Positions 1 to 7,738 of a stretch of 39,983 nucleotides of DNA are shown in pieces; within the stretch, counting starts at the first letter, position 1, and each line of letters starts with the position of its first letter. The position numbers and the translations under genes are program-made. The notes under the pieces are model-generated. The model was not told the origin of the DNA. It made no database searches and saw only the letters and a program-made list of their open reading frames with translations. Source of the stretch: an uncultured Verrucomicrobiota bacterium (GTDB lineage Bacteria; Verrucomicrobiota; Verrucomicrobiia; Opitutales; Opitutaceae); assembly GCA_903869675.1 (NCBI GenBank), contig CAIQAB010000027.1, forward strand, positions 1-39,983. Reading direction: 5' to 3'.

Positions 1-2
1 GC

Positions 3-86
3 GAAAACAGCCAGGCCGAGTTGGAGCGCGCACTGCAGGAGCTGAATGCCGACGCGCCCGACGCGCCAGCCTCAGAAAGCCGGTGA
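3..86 (+). CDS. C-terminal fragment of an unidentified protein
   Basis: An open frame enters from the left edge and stops with TGA at 84-86. It gives 27 residues that look like the end of an acidic, amphipathic helix (AELERALQELNADAP) followed by a short Pro/Ala/Ser tail. The residues are too few to name a family. The stop overlaps the end of the convergent minus-strand gene by 15 bp. It is called coding because the frame is open to the edge and has the GC-rich third positions of its neighbours, but a chance frame of this length cannot be excluded. Confidence 0.45.
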   Translation, partial: ENSQAELERALQELNADAPDAPASESR

Positions 87-602
87 GAAGACCGCGCTGG
101 CCCCGGCGACGAGGGTGAAGTTCTCGCCCACGCTCCAGACTGAGTCGTTGACCAAAAACTTGAAGGTCACCGGTGCCGCGGAGTCCGGCAGCGAGATCGT
201 CCAGCGATTGGCCGCGGCGCAGGCCAGCGGTAGGCCGGTGTCCCAGCTCAGGCCGGCCCCCTCGCCACGAAGGGTCAAGGCGTTGCCGAAACCGACGTCC
301 ACCACCGCGACGATGGTGATCGGGGCGGACTTGCCCCCGGCCTTGGGCTCGACCGTCGGCTCGGCGGCGGGGGCCTTCACGACCTTCGGCGCCTTGGTCG
401 GCTTGGGCCGGGCGGGCACCAACTCACTCAAGACGGCGGGAGCCGGAGCGGCCTTGGCCACCTTGAGCACCGGGGCTTTCGCAGCGGGCTTGGCCTTGCG
501 AACCGGCGCGGGGGCGGGCTTGGGACTGGCGGCCTTGGCGGACTTGGCCTCCTTGGCCGCGGACGGGGAGGACTTGGCGGCGGGCTTGGTGATTTTTTTC
601 AT
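72..602 (-). CDS. Basic Lys/Ala/Pro-tailed protein with a starch-binding-like beta-sandwich domain
   Basis: The product has 176 residues. Residues 1 to about 90 are almost only Lys, Ala, Pro, Ser and Val (MKKITKPAAKSSPSAAKEAK), a low-complexity basic tail like histone H1 or bacterial H1-like proteins. Residues 93-176 form a compact domain with GFGNALTLRGEG, AGLSWDTGLPL, FKFLVNDSVWSVGENF and a C-terminal PAF. This pattern resembles small carbohydrate-binding domains of the CBM20/CBM48 kind, in which Trp and aromatic residues hold alpha-glucan. There is no signal peptide, so it is probably cytoplasmic. The ATG at 602 follows an AT-rich stretch without a Shine-Dalgarno sequence. A role in glycogen or nucleoid binding is only inference; the domain assignment is moderately sure. 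Confidence 0.75.
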   Translation of the reverse strand: MKKITKPAAKSSPSAAKEAKSAKAASPKPAPAPVRKAKPAAKAPVLKVAKAAPAPAVLSELVPARPKPTKAPKVVKAPAAEPTVEPKAGGKSAPITIVAVVDVGFGNALTLRGEGAGLSWDTGLPLACAAANRWTISLPDSAAPVTFKFLVNDSVWSVGENFTLVAGASAVFSPAF

Positions 603-747
603 ATTAAAAAAGGAATCGTGGAAGACTGGGTCAGGACGTTCGTGCAGGCTGGGGGGAAAATTGGCGGAAGGCCGCCCCGCACAACAGCAAAGGCCGGACC
701 AAGCCCCGGCGTTGCCTGAATTTCACCTCCGCCGCGGTCGTAAAATC

Positions 748-823
748 TGGTGGAGCAGATGGGAATCAAACCCACGACCTCTTCATTGCGAACGAAGCGC
801 TCTATCAACTGAGCTACTGCCCC
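748..823 (-). tRNA. tRNA-Ala (anticodon CGC)
   Basis: Read on the minus strand, the 76-nt sequence folds as a full cloverleaf. The acceptor stem GGGGCAG/CTGCTCC contains a G3:U70 wobble, the known alanine identity element. The D arm is GCTC/GAGC, the anticodon stem CTTCG/TGAAG encloses the 7-nt loop TTCGCAA (anticodon CGC), and the T arm GTGGG/CCCAT has loop TTTGATT. The discriminator A is followed by an encoded CCA. It decodes GCG, a codon used often here. Confidence 0.95.
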
Positions 824-919
824 GAAAACCAGAAAGGCCTATATGCCGCCACCGGCTCGCGTGAGTAAATACCAATCTTCACCGTGGCGCTGGTGGCATC
901 CCGAGTGCTAGGTTGCCGT

Positions 920-1882
920 ATGCTTCGTTTCCTCTCCCGCGCTCGCTTTTTGATTTTAGGCACCGCTTGCCTCTGCCTTACCCTCCACCTGTCTGCCGCG
1001 GCAGCCCCCGCGCCCAAGCGCCTGACCGCCATCCTCAACGCCTACCCGCCCGAGATGGATGCGATGATCAAAGAGTTCGGCCTGCGCGACGGCGGCTTCA
1101 CCGAGCAACGGCTGAAAGGCTTTCGCTACTACCTGGGGCACGTCGAGGGCCAGGACGTGGTGGTATTCGAGACCGGCATGAGTCTGGTGAACGCCGCCAT
1201 GGCGCTCCAACTCGCGCTGGATCACCTGCCCGTCGCGCGGGTGCTTTTTGCAGGCGTGGCCGGCGGCACCGATCCCTCCCTCCAGGTAGGCGACGTCGTC
1301 ATCCCCGAGAAATGGGCCTACCACTGCGAGGCCGCTTACTTCAACCCGTCCCCGGACGGTCGCTCTTGGCTGCCGGCCCGCTACTTCAAGCAACGCCTGC
1401 CGAACTTCGGCATGATTTTCCCCGATGACGCCGAGGCGATCCGCGCCGACCGGGATAAATTCGAGCCGACGCCCTTCTTCCCTGCCGACCCGGGTCTGCT
1501 GGCGCTCGCCCGCCGGGCCGTGGAAAAACTCGGGCCGATTCACTACGGCGCCTCCGCCCGTGAGATCACCGTGCTGGTCGGCGGCGTGGGCGTGACCGGC
1601 ACCGTCTTCGTCGATAACCGCGAATACCGTAAATTCCTGCGCTCCACCTGGGAAGCCCGTTGCACGGACATGGAATCCGCCGCCTACGCACACGTCTGCT
1701 ACACCAACGAAATCCCCTTCCTCGCCGTGCGCGCCCTGAGCGACCTCGCCGGAGGCCAGGGCGAAGGCGAAGTGAATGCCGCCGACGATAACGAACACGG
1801 CACCTCCGAAAACGCGGTGCGCGTGCTGCGCGCCATCCTGCGCGAGCTCCCGCCGGCCGGCGCGCCGGCGCCACTTCCCTAG
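920..1882 (+). CDS. Exported 5'-methylthioadenosine/S-adenosylhomocysteine nucleosidase-like protein
   Basis: The product has 320 residues and belongs to the PNP_UDP_1 phosphorylase/nucleosidase family. The region DMESAAYAHVCYTNEIPFLA followed by VRALSD matches the catalytic part of MTA/SAH nucleosidase. Glu252 corresponds to the ribose-binding Glu and Asp275 to the catalytic Asp. Residues 1-30 are a hydrophobic signal peptide ending in Ala-rich sequence, so the enzyme is exported, unlike cytoplasmic MtnN, and probably salvages external nucleosides or thio-nucleosides. ATG 920 is preferred to the in-frame GTG at 884 because the signal peptide begins there; a TGCTAG -10-like hexamer lies just upstream. 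Its stop shares the tetranucleotide CTAG with the convergent ATP-grasp gene. Substrate is uncertain. Confidence 0.85.
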   Translation: MLRFLSRARFLILGTACLCLTLHLSAAAAPAPKRLTAILNAYPPEMDAMIKEFGLRDGGFTEQRLKGFRYYLGHVEGQDVVVFETGMSLVNAAMALQLALDHLPVARVLFAGVAGGTDPSLQVGDVVIPEKWAYHCEAAYFNPSPDGRSWLPARYFKQRLPNFGMIFPDDAEAIRADRDKFEPTPFFPADPGLLALARRAVEKLGPIHYGASAREITVLVGGVGVTGTVFVDNREYRKFLRSTWEARCTDMESAAYAHVCYTNEIPFLAVRALSDLAGGQGEGEVNAADDNEHGTSENAVRVLRAILRELPPAGAPAPLP

Positions 1883-3309
1883 CCGGCCGCCGCCGCGACG
1901 CCGGCCTCCACGGGAGCCGCCCGCACGACGCAGGGCAGTAGCGCGGCGTCCTGCATGCCGTGGATGATTTTTTTGTCCGGCGGGCAAAAGGTGGCCAGCG
2001 CGCCCGAGAGCAGGGCCTTGTCCCCGCGCACAAAGTAATAGGGACACAGCCGGAGCCGGCCCGATTCCGCCGCCGCCGCGCCTCCGCCCGCGGGATAGAG
2101 CCCGTGGGTCGCGCGGATGGGTTTACGGTAGGCTTGCAGGATATGGAGATTCGCCGGTGCGTCCTCGATCGCGAGGTCGAGAGCCCCCTGCCACTCCTCG
2201 CGCGAGCAATCCGCGCCATAGGCCACGCTGCGCGCCCCCCAGGCGGTCTCGTGAAAGCCAGAGATCTTGAGAATCAACTCGCGCTCCTTTTTCGAGGCTT
2301 CGGCCAGACCCCGCCAGTCGGTCAGCGCCCGCCCGCCGACGGCCGGCCCGACCAGCGTGGCACCGGGAGGCAAGGGCGCGGGATCGACCACCCAGGAGGG
2401 CGGGATGAGCGTCTTGAGTCGTTCGCGGGCTTTGGCGCCGAGGCTCTCCGCCCAATAGTCCTGCAAAAGGTGGTGGTGGAAAAGCGCCAGCCCGAGTTTC
2501 TCCTCCTGAAAGGGACGCATCGGCGGAGTGATCACGACCTCGCCCGCTTCCCAGGATTCGAAGAAAAAGTGCGCGGTCGGGATACGCTCCAGGTCAAATA
2601 ATTCGAAGAAGCGGTAGATGATATCGATCTTTTCGGGGTTACCCTCGACGTCGAAGCACAGGCTGCTGCCGAGCGGGAAGACCTCATCCGGCGCGAGCAG
2701 GAAAACGCGTTTGCCCTGCCGCTGGAGTTGCTCCGCCAGCCAGCCCATCTCGGGCCGGTAGGTGGCCGCCTCGTCACTGACCACGATGGCGATGAGGGGA
2801 TTGCGCATTTCGGGACGCAGGCCCGCCACCACGTCGTGGAAGTTTTTCACCATGGCCTCGCCCGCGCCCAGGATGTCGCCGGTAGGCGCATACAAGCGGT
2901 TGAGAAAGGCCGTCAGGCCGATGCCGCCGGGCACCGAGTCGAGCTCGGTCAAGGCCCAGCCATCCTCGGTCAGCAGCAGGTCGGGCCGGAGCACGGCGGG
3001 GAAAACCCCGCGATTGCGCGGATGCCGGGCGTGCGCGACCAGCGCCTCCGGTTTGCCGCGGTCGAGATACTCCGCGACCCACGGGGCAAGGAGGGTTTTA
3101 TTCCGCAGCAGGTTCTTTCCCGCCACGCTGCGGAGGTAGAGCGTTTCCAGCGCACGGTGGTATTCCAGGCAGGCCGCGCCGATCTCGCGCAGGTCCTCGA
3201 CCTGCGCCGGAGTGAGCGGCCAAGCCTCGGGCGCGAGTCGCCACGTCTTGTCCTCGAAAAGCGGGGTCTCGGCGAGGGCGGACTGAAGGAAGGCGTGGTC
3301 GAGCGGCAT
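1879..3309 (-). CDS. ATP-grasp-like enzyme (glutathionylspermidine-synthase-like / circularly permuted type)
   Basis: The product has 476 residues and no signal peptide. ELDSVPGGIGLTAFLNRLY (near residues 130-150), IDIIYRFFELFDL, EEKLGLALFHH and ELILKISGFHETAWG resemble the carboxylate-amine ligase core of the ATP-grasp enzymes grouped with glutathionylspermidine synthase and circularly permuted ATP-grasps. Such enzymes join a carboxylate to an amine with ATP; the substrate here is unknown. ATG 3309 is chosen because a strong GGGGGAG ribosome-binding site lies 3 nt upstream. The gene follows the TonB receptor by 63 bp with no T-tract hairpin between them, so it is probably part of the same TPP-riboswitch transcript. 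The ATP-grasp call is moderately sure; a thiamine link is inference. Confidence 0.7.
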   Translation of the reverse strand: MPLDHAFLQSALAETPLFEDKTWRLAPEAWPLTPAQVEDLREIGAACLEYHRALETLYLRSVAGKNLLRNKTLLAPWVAEYLDRGKPEALVAHARHPRNRGVFPAVLRPDLLLTEDGWALTELDSVPGGIGLTAFLNRLYAPTGDILGAGEAMVKNFHDVVAGLRPEMRNPLIAIVVSDEAATYRPEMGWLAEQLQRQGKRVFLLAPDEVFPLGSSLCFDVEGNPEKIDIIYRFFELFDLERIPTAHFFFESWEAGEVVITPPMRPFQEEKLGLALFHHHLLQDYWAESLGAKARERLKTLIPPSWVVDPAPLPPGATLVGPAVGGRALTDWRGLAEASKKERELILKISGFHETAWGARSVAYGADCSREEWQGALDLAIEDAPANLHILQAYRKPIRATHGLYPAGGGAAAAESGRLRLCPYYFVRGDKALLSGALATFCPPDKKIIHGMQDAALLPCVVRAAPVEAGVAAAAG

Positions 3310-3372
3310 GCTCCCCCCACGAGAACACAGCAGCGCCTTCGCGCAAGCCCGCCGCACACGCCCGCCCCTGGC

Positions 3373-5478
3373 CTAGAACCGATACTCGGCACTCACCCCA
3401 AACTGCCGCGGATCAGCCCGGCTGACGTAGCGCGTCGGCGCGTAGCCCGAGACCGGATCGTTGCCAAAGTAGAACACCCGCTTGTCATACTCCGCGTCGA
3501 ACAGGTTGCGCCCCCAGAGCGTGAGCGACCAGTCGCGCCAGGCGCGCCCGATGCTGGCATTGGCGACCACGCAGGCGTCGCGCGTCTCGTCACTGCTTTC
3601 CGATTCGTAGTAGCGGTCTCGACCCGCGAAGGCGAATTCGCCGAACCAACCGATCGCCACCCGGCGCCGCACGCCGACGGTGTAGCCATAGCCGGGAGTC
3701 GCCGCCAGTTCGCGCCCGTCCGCCCGCGCACCATTGGGTAACGTAAAACTCTCCCGTTCGCTGCGAAGCAGGGCGAGCGTGCCAAAGACGGACCAAGCGT
3801 CCGCCAGCCGCCAGGTCAGCGCCGACTCCAAGCCGTCGCCACGCGCCGCCTCCCCATTGGTGGTGTAGTAGCGGAACGCATCCTTGTCGCCCACCGAGCC
3901 CCGGAGTTGCACGTCTTCACGCTCGAGGTGGAACGCGGTGACCTCGCCCCACAGACGGTCATCCAGCCAGCGGCTGCGCAGACCGGCCTCGAAGTTCCAG
4001 AGCGTCTCCGTGGCAAAGGTCCGCGGATCGACCGCCGGGTTGATATTGGCATCCACGCCCACCCCGCCGGCCTTGTAACCCCGCGCGACCGAGGCAAAGA
4101 CGGCATGGCGGGGCGAAAGATCGTGCTCCAGGGTGAGCTTGCCGCCGGTGAGCGTGTCATCGAAGGCCGGGCGAAAATCCGCCGCGCCCGACGCATCCTT
4201 GTCCACCGCGCTGTGCTGGCCGACGTATTCGGCACGGAGCCCGAGGACCACCCGGGTGCTCACGGAGAAATCATGGGCGGCCTGACCGAAGAGGGCGGCG
4301 TTGTTCGCCCGGTAATCCGAACGCGTGCGCCGCACCCGGTCCGTCGAGAACACACTGTCCTCGTTCAGCCGAGAGAAGTAGGCACCCAGGGTCCAGCGGT
4401 CGATCCAGCCGGCGGCAGCGTCGGCGGCGGCCGAGTCGAGCCGCAGTTCCTGCCCGAAGGTATCGCGCTCGCGCGTGATCGCGGCGAAGCTCTTGTAGGC
4501 GTCGGGGTGAGTGTAGACCGAGGCCCAGTCGCTGTCGTAGCTGTAGGTCGAGCCGGTCCAGGCCGCCGTGGTGACGGTGGTCAGGCGCACGCTAGACCAG
4601 CCTGAAAAGACGCCGCGCAGACTGCCCGCGCCAGACCGCTGCTCGTCGCGTCCGGGCTCATCGCTGAACGTGAACCGGCCGTTGTTATCCAAGGCAAACT
4701 CATCAAACCCGTTGTCCGCGGCGGCGAAAAAAGCCGTCGCGTCCCAACGCCAGGCGGCACCCGGCCGCCAGACCAGCTTCACCCGCGCCATGCGTTCGTC
4801 GCGGGCATTGGTGTCGGCATTCAGGAAGGCATTGCGGCGAAACCCCTCGCTCTCGCTCCGCTGGGCCGCGACCCGCACCTGGAGTTTCTCCGGCTCTCCT
4901 TTGATCAGCGGCCCGCCCACGGCGACGCCGGCCTCTCGCAGCCCGTCTTCGCCGGCTGACGCGATGATATCACCGGACCAGATCGGACCGGGGTCGTTGG
5001 TCACCAACCGCACCACTCCGCCGGCGGCGTTGGCGCCAAAGGCCCCCGCCTGCGGCCCGCGCAAGACCTCGACCTGACTCACGTCAAAGGTGCTGCCGAC
5101 CGTGCCGAGCCCGGTGAAATCGAGGTCATCCACCAGAAAACGCACCGTCGAGTCCGGGGTCTCGCCCTCGAATTGGGAGTTCTCGCCGACGCCCCGGATT
5201 TGGAAATAACGGGGCCGAGAAGTGCCGCCGGTAAAAGTGAGATTGGGGATCTGGTTCGCGAGATCGCCGAAGTGCCGCACGGAGCCACCCTCGAGCGTCT
5301 CGGGGCCGTAGACGCTCACGCTGGCCGCGATGCGATCGAGCGGGGTTTCCCAGAGGTCGGCGGTGACGCGCACCGGCTCGAGCTGCAACGGTGCCGCCGC
5401 GGATGATGCGGGTTCATCGGCCCGGACGCTGCCCGCGAGCAGGGCGCCAAAGAGAAGAATCGGTTTTGAGAGTCGCAT
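3373..5478 (-). CDS. TonB-dependent outer-membrane receptor under TPP riboswitch control
   Basis: The product has 701 residues. Residues 1-21 are a signal peptide (cut near VRADE), followed by a TonB-box-like LEPVRVTAD at 33-41, a plug domain at about 45-155 (IRGVGENSQFEGE, VEVLRGPQAGAFGANAAGG, GGVVRLVTNDP) and a C-terminal 22-strand-type barrel ending in the typical terminal Phe (FGVSAEYRF). It should import a scarce solute across the outer membrane using TonB-ExbBD energy. The TPP aptamer in its leader makes thiamine, a thiamine phosphate or a thiamine precursor the likely cargo; this is established logic for riboswitch-linked transporters but inference for this protein. No Shine-Dalgarno sequence precedes ATG 5478. 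Confidence 0.93.
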   Translation of the reverse strand: MRLSKPILLFGALLAGSVRADEPASSAAAPLQLEPVRVTADLWETPLDRIAASVSVYGPETLEGGSVRHFGDLANQIPNLTFTGGTSRPRYFQIRGVGENSQFEGETPDSTVRFLVDDLDFTGLGTVGSTFDVSQVEVLRGPQAGAFGANAAGGVVRLVTNDPGPIWSGDIIASAGEDGLREAGVAVGGPLIKGEPEKLQVRVAAQRSESEGFRRNAFLNADTNARDERMARVKLVWRPGAAWRWDATAFFAAADNGFDEFALDNNGRFTFSDEPGRDEQRSGAGSLRGVFSGWSSVRLTTVTTAAWTGSTYSYDSDWASVYTHPDAYKSFAAITRERDTFGQELRLDSAAADAAAGWIDRWTLGAYFSRLNEDSVFSTDRVRRTRSDYRANNAALFGQAAHDFSVSTRVVLGLRAEYVGQHSAVDKDASGAADFRPAFDDTLTGGKLTLEHDLSPRHAVFASVARGYKAGGVGVDANINPAVDPRTFATETLWNFEAGLRSRWLDDRLWGEVTAFHLEREDVQLRGSVGDKDAFRYYTTNGEAARGDGLESALTWRLADAWSVFGTLALLRSERESFTLPNGARADGRELAATPGYGYTVGVRRRVAIGWFGEFAFAGRDRYYESESSDETRDACVVANASIGRAWRDWSLTLWGRNLFDAEYDKRVFYFGNDPVSGYAPTRYVSRADPRQFGVSAEYRF

Positions 5479-5563
5479 GGGATTGGGTCGCCCGTCCCGA
5501 TGCGGACTCCCGGCGGGAACGAGGGCCACGCCCGCGCAAACCTTCGCGCGGTGACGACGTCAC
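5479..5563 (-). promoter_or_regulatory. Probable expression platform of the TPP riboswitch
   Basis: Between the aptamer and the receptor start, the minus-strand RNA can form GTGAC-gtc-GTCAC (5551-5563) or an alternative CCGCGC/GCGCGG hairpin with an 8-nt loop (5532-5551). The two share one base. No T-tract follows, so control by access to the start region or by Rho is more likely than by an intrinsic terminator. This is inference from pairing only. Confidence 0.4.
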
Positions 5564-5667
5564 CCTGCTGTTTCCTTCGCCGGTATAATCCGTTTCAGGT
5601 TCGAAGGGTCGAGCGGCCGATCGTGCCGCAATCTCAGCCCGACGCAGCGGGCACCCCTACAGGCAGG
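5564..5667 (-). promoter_or_regulatory. TPP (thiamine pyrophosphate) riboswitch, THI-box
   Basis: On the minus strand all conserved THI-box elements appear in order: GGGGTGCCC, GGGCTGAGA, the CGACCC arm, GAACCTGAAACGGATTATAC and CCGGCGAAGGAAA. The closing P1 helix pairs CCTG-C-CTGT (5659-5667) with ACAG-CAGG (5564-5571). A 20-nt P3a extension lies between GGCTGAGA and the CCC arm. Binding of TPP normally lowers expression of the downstream gene, here the TonB receptor at 5478. Confidence 0.95.
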
Positions 5668-5744
5668 CCGCGAAAAGAACGCAAACGCCTCCGCGCGCAA
5701 GCTTGTTCTCCCGTTCCCGCATAAAAAGCCGGCCAGCCAAGACA

Positions 5745-5774
5745 TTGACACCGCCGCCTTGCGTCCGCTTTGCT
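5745..5774 (+). promoter_or_regulatory. Putative promoter of greA
   Basis: A perfect -35 hexamer TTGACA (5745-5750) is followed after 18 bp by TTTGCT (5769-5774), 30 bp before the greA start. The -10 match is weak. Confidence 0.45.
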
Positions 5775-5803
5775 GACCAACCCTCGACCGTAACCTTTCC
5801 GAC

Positions 5804-7645
5804 ATGAATTCTGAAGCCATCGCCGCGCTCGTAGCCAAAAACCCGTCCCTCAAGGCGGCCAAAGCCAAGCTGGAGGCCATGGAGCCCGGCGCCTACTGTG
5901 TGCACAAGAGCTGGGGCTTCGGCCGCATCAAATACTACGACGAAGCCGCCCAGAAGCTCATCATCGACTTCAAAGCCAAGCCGGCCCATGCGATGGATCC
6001 GGCTTTCTGCATCGGCACCCTCGACGTGCTGCCCCCCGCCCACCTGCTGGTGCGCAAGGAGACCGACCCCGCCACCCTGCAGAAGCTGATTGATAAGGAT
6101 CCCGCCCAGTTGCTCATCGAGGCCCTCGCCGCCTACCCCAACTCGGCCGCCACCCAGATCGAGATCGAGATCGTGTTCGCCCAGGTCCTCGGCGAAGAAA
6201 AATTCAAGAAGTGGTGGTCAACCGCCAAAAAGGCCATCGCCAAGGATCCCCGCATCGCCGTCCCCGCCAAGAAGACGGAGTGCTACTTCGTGCGCGAGAC
6301 CCCCGTTTCCACCGAGGACGAGATCACCGAAAAGTTCAACGGCACCCGCTCCGCCCGCCTGCGCGTGCAACTGGCCGAGCAACTGGTGGAGACCGCCGGC
6401 AAGCAAGAGATCAAGGCCGACCTGAACGCCATCCTCGCCGGCGTCACCGAGGCCATCAAGACCTCCAATCAATTTGACACCGCCGAGCGCCTCTACGGCG
6501 CCTCCGTGCGCGACCGCCTGGCCAAACTCGCTGAAATCGACCCCGCCACCCTCGAGCCCACCCAAGTCTCCCTCGTCACCAACGTCCGCGACCTGCCCGC
6601 CATCGTCGAGAAGCTCCCGGTCAACTTCCAGAGTGACTTCCTCGAACTGCTCAAGGAAGCACACCCGCTCGAGCACCGCGACGTCGTCATCACCCTGCTG
6701 AAGATCTCCCAAGGCAAGTTCACGACCGAGTGCATTAACTTCCTGATCGAAAACGACCACGGCGCCGAGCTGGCCACCACCTTCAAGCGCTGGATGGCCG
6801 AGCAAAACCTGCGCGCCCCGGTGCTCCACTGGATCGTGAAGAACCGCAATTCGAAGAAGTTCTCCAAAATTCTCGGCGACCTCGTCTCGCCCCGCCTCCT
6901 CTCCGCCATTTTCTACGCCATCGACTACGAGGCCCTGCAGGCCGCCTCCGCCCGCCGCATCCCCCTCGCCGACTCGTTGTCCGAAGACACCGACCTCATC
7001 CCCGACCTGCTCCAGACCGCCTCCGGCGAAACCGCCCGCGATCTCGCGCACACCCTGCTGCTGAACCAAGGCTTCGAGGACCTCACCAAGAAGTCCCTGC
7101 TCGCCCGCTTCATCAAACTCTACCCCTCGATCTCCACCGTCCTCACCGGCGAAAACGAGGCCAAGGAGGAGCAACTCCTCGTCTCCCGCGAGAGCTACGA
7201 GCGCAAGCGCGAGGAATACGAGACCATCATCTCCAAGAAGATCCCCGACAACTCCAAGGCCATCGCCTCCGCCCGCGAGCACGGCGACTTGAAGGAAAAT
7301 TCCGAATACAAGATGGCCAAGCAGGACCAGCAGGTCCTCATGGCCCAGAAGACCCAGCTCGAGAAGGACCTCAGCCGCGCCCGCATCACCGATTTCAAGG
7401 AAGCCACCCTCGAGATTGTCGGCGTCGGCAGCGTGGTCGAGGTCACCCTCGGCTCCACCGGCAAGAACGTCCGCTACACCCTCCTCGGCGCCTGGGATAG
7501 CGTGCCGGAGCAGAATATCGTGTCGTATAAGACCCCGCTCGGCCAGGCCCTCGTGGGCAAGAAGGTCGGCGATACCGTGAGCGTGAAGATCGGCGCCGCC
7601 GCCGAGTCCTACACCATCACCAAGCTCGCTCGCTACGCTTCCTGA
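5804..7645 (+). CDS. greA: GreA-type transcription elongation factor with a long N-terminal extension
   Basis: The product has 613 residues. The last ~155 are a complete GreA: the N-terminal coiled coil with the tip motif EHGDLKENSEY (acidic Asp495 and Glu498, which act in the RNA polymerase secondary channel to stimulate transcript cleavage), then the C-terminal FKBP-like fold (VGVGSVVEVTLG, PLGQALVGKKVGDTVSV). Ordinary GreA has about 158 residues. Residues 1-450 are an additional, mostly helical region with no family I can name; chlamydial GreA is also about 700 residues long, so the extension is a PVC-superphylum trait. ATG 5804 follows a TTGACA promoter, and an intrinsic terminator follows the stop, so the gene is probably transcribed alone. 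Confidence 0.93.
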   Translation: MNSEAIAALVAKNPSLKAAKAKLEAMEPGAYCVHKSWGFGRIKYYDEAAQKLIIDFKAKPAHAMDPAFCIGTLDVLPPAHLLVRKETDPATLQKLIDKDPAQLLIEALAAYPNSAATQIEIEIVFAQVLGEEKFKKWWSTAKKAIAKDPRIAVPAKKTECYFVRETPVSTEDEITEKFNGTRSARLRVQLAEQLVETAGKQEIKADLNAILAGVTEAIKTSNQFDTAERLYGASVRDRLAKLAEIDPATLEPTQVSLVTNVRDLPAIVEKLPVNFQSDFLELLKEAHPLEHRDVVITLLKISQGKFTTECINFLIENDHGAELATTFKRWMAEQNLRAPVLHWIVKNRNSKKFSKILGDLVSPRLLSAIFYAIDYEALQAASARRIPLADSLSEDTDLIPDLLQTASGETARDLAHTLLLNQGFEDLTKKSLLARFIKLYPSISTVLTGENEAKEEQLLVSRESYERKREEYETIISKKIPDNSKAIASAREHGDLKENSEYKMAKQDQQVLMAQKTQLEKDLSRARITDFKEATLEIVGVGSVVEVTLGSTGKNVRYTLLGAWDSVPEQNIVSYKTPLGQALVGKKVGDTVSVKIGAAAESYTITKLARYAS

Positions 7646-7672
7646 ACCGCGGCCAGGCACCCGCCCCCGCCA

Positions 7673-7700
7673 GCCGCGTCGCCCCCCGACGCGGCTTTTT
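7673..7700 (+). terminator. Intrinsic terminator after greA
   Basis: A 9-bp perfect stem GCCGCGTCG/CGACGCGGC with a 5-nt C loop is followed by TTTTT. Confidence 0.9.
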
Positions 7701-7738
7701 CGTGCCGTTTACCCTACTTTGGCTCTAGCTTCGCACCA

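Noticed and set aside
6218-7660. 480-codon minus-strand frame across greA, rich in Gly, Leu, Asp and Val
   Set aside because: It is the antisense of a well-conserved gene; open antisense frames are common at high GC, and the composition is that of a complement, with no motif.
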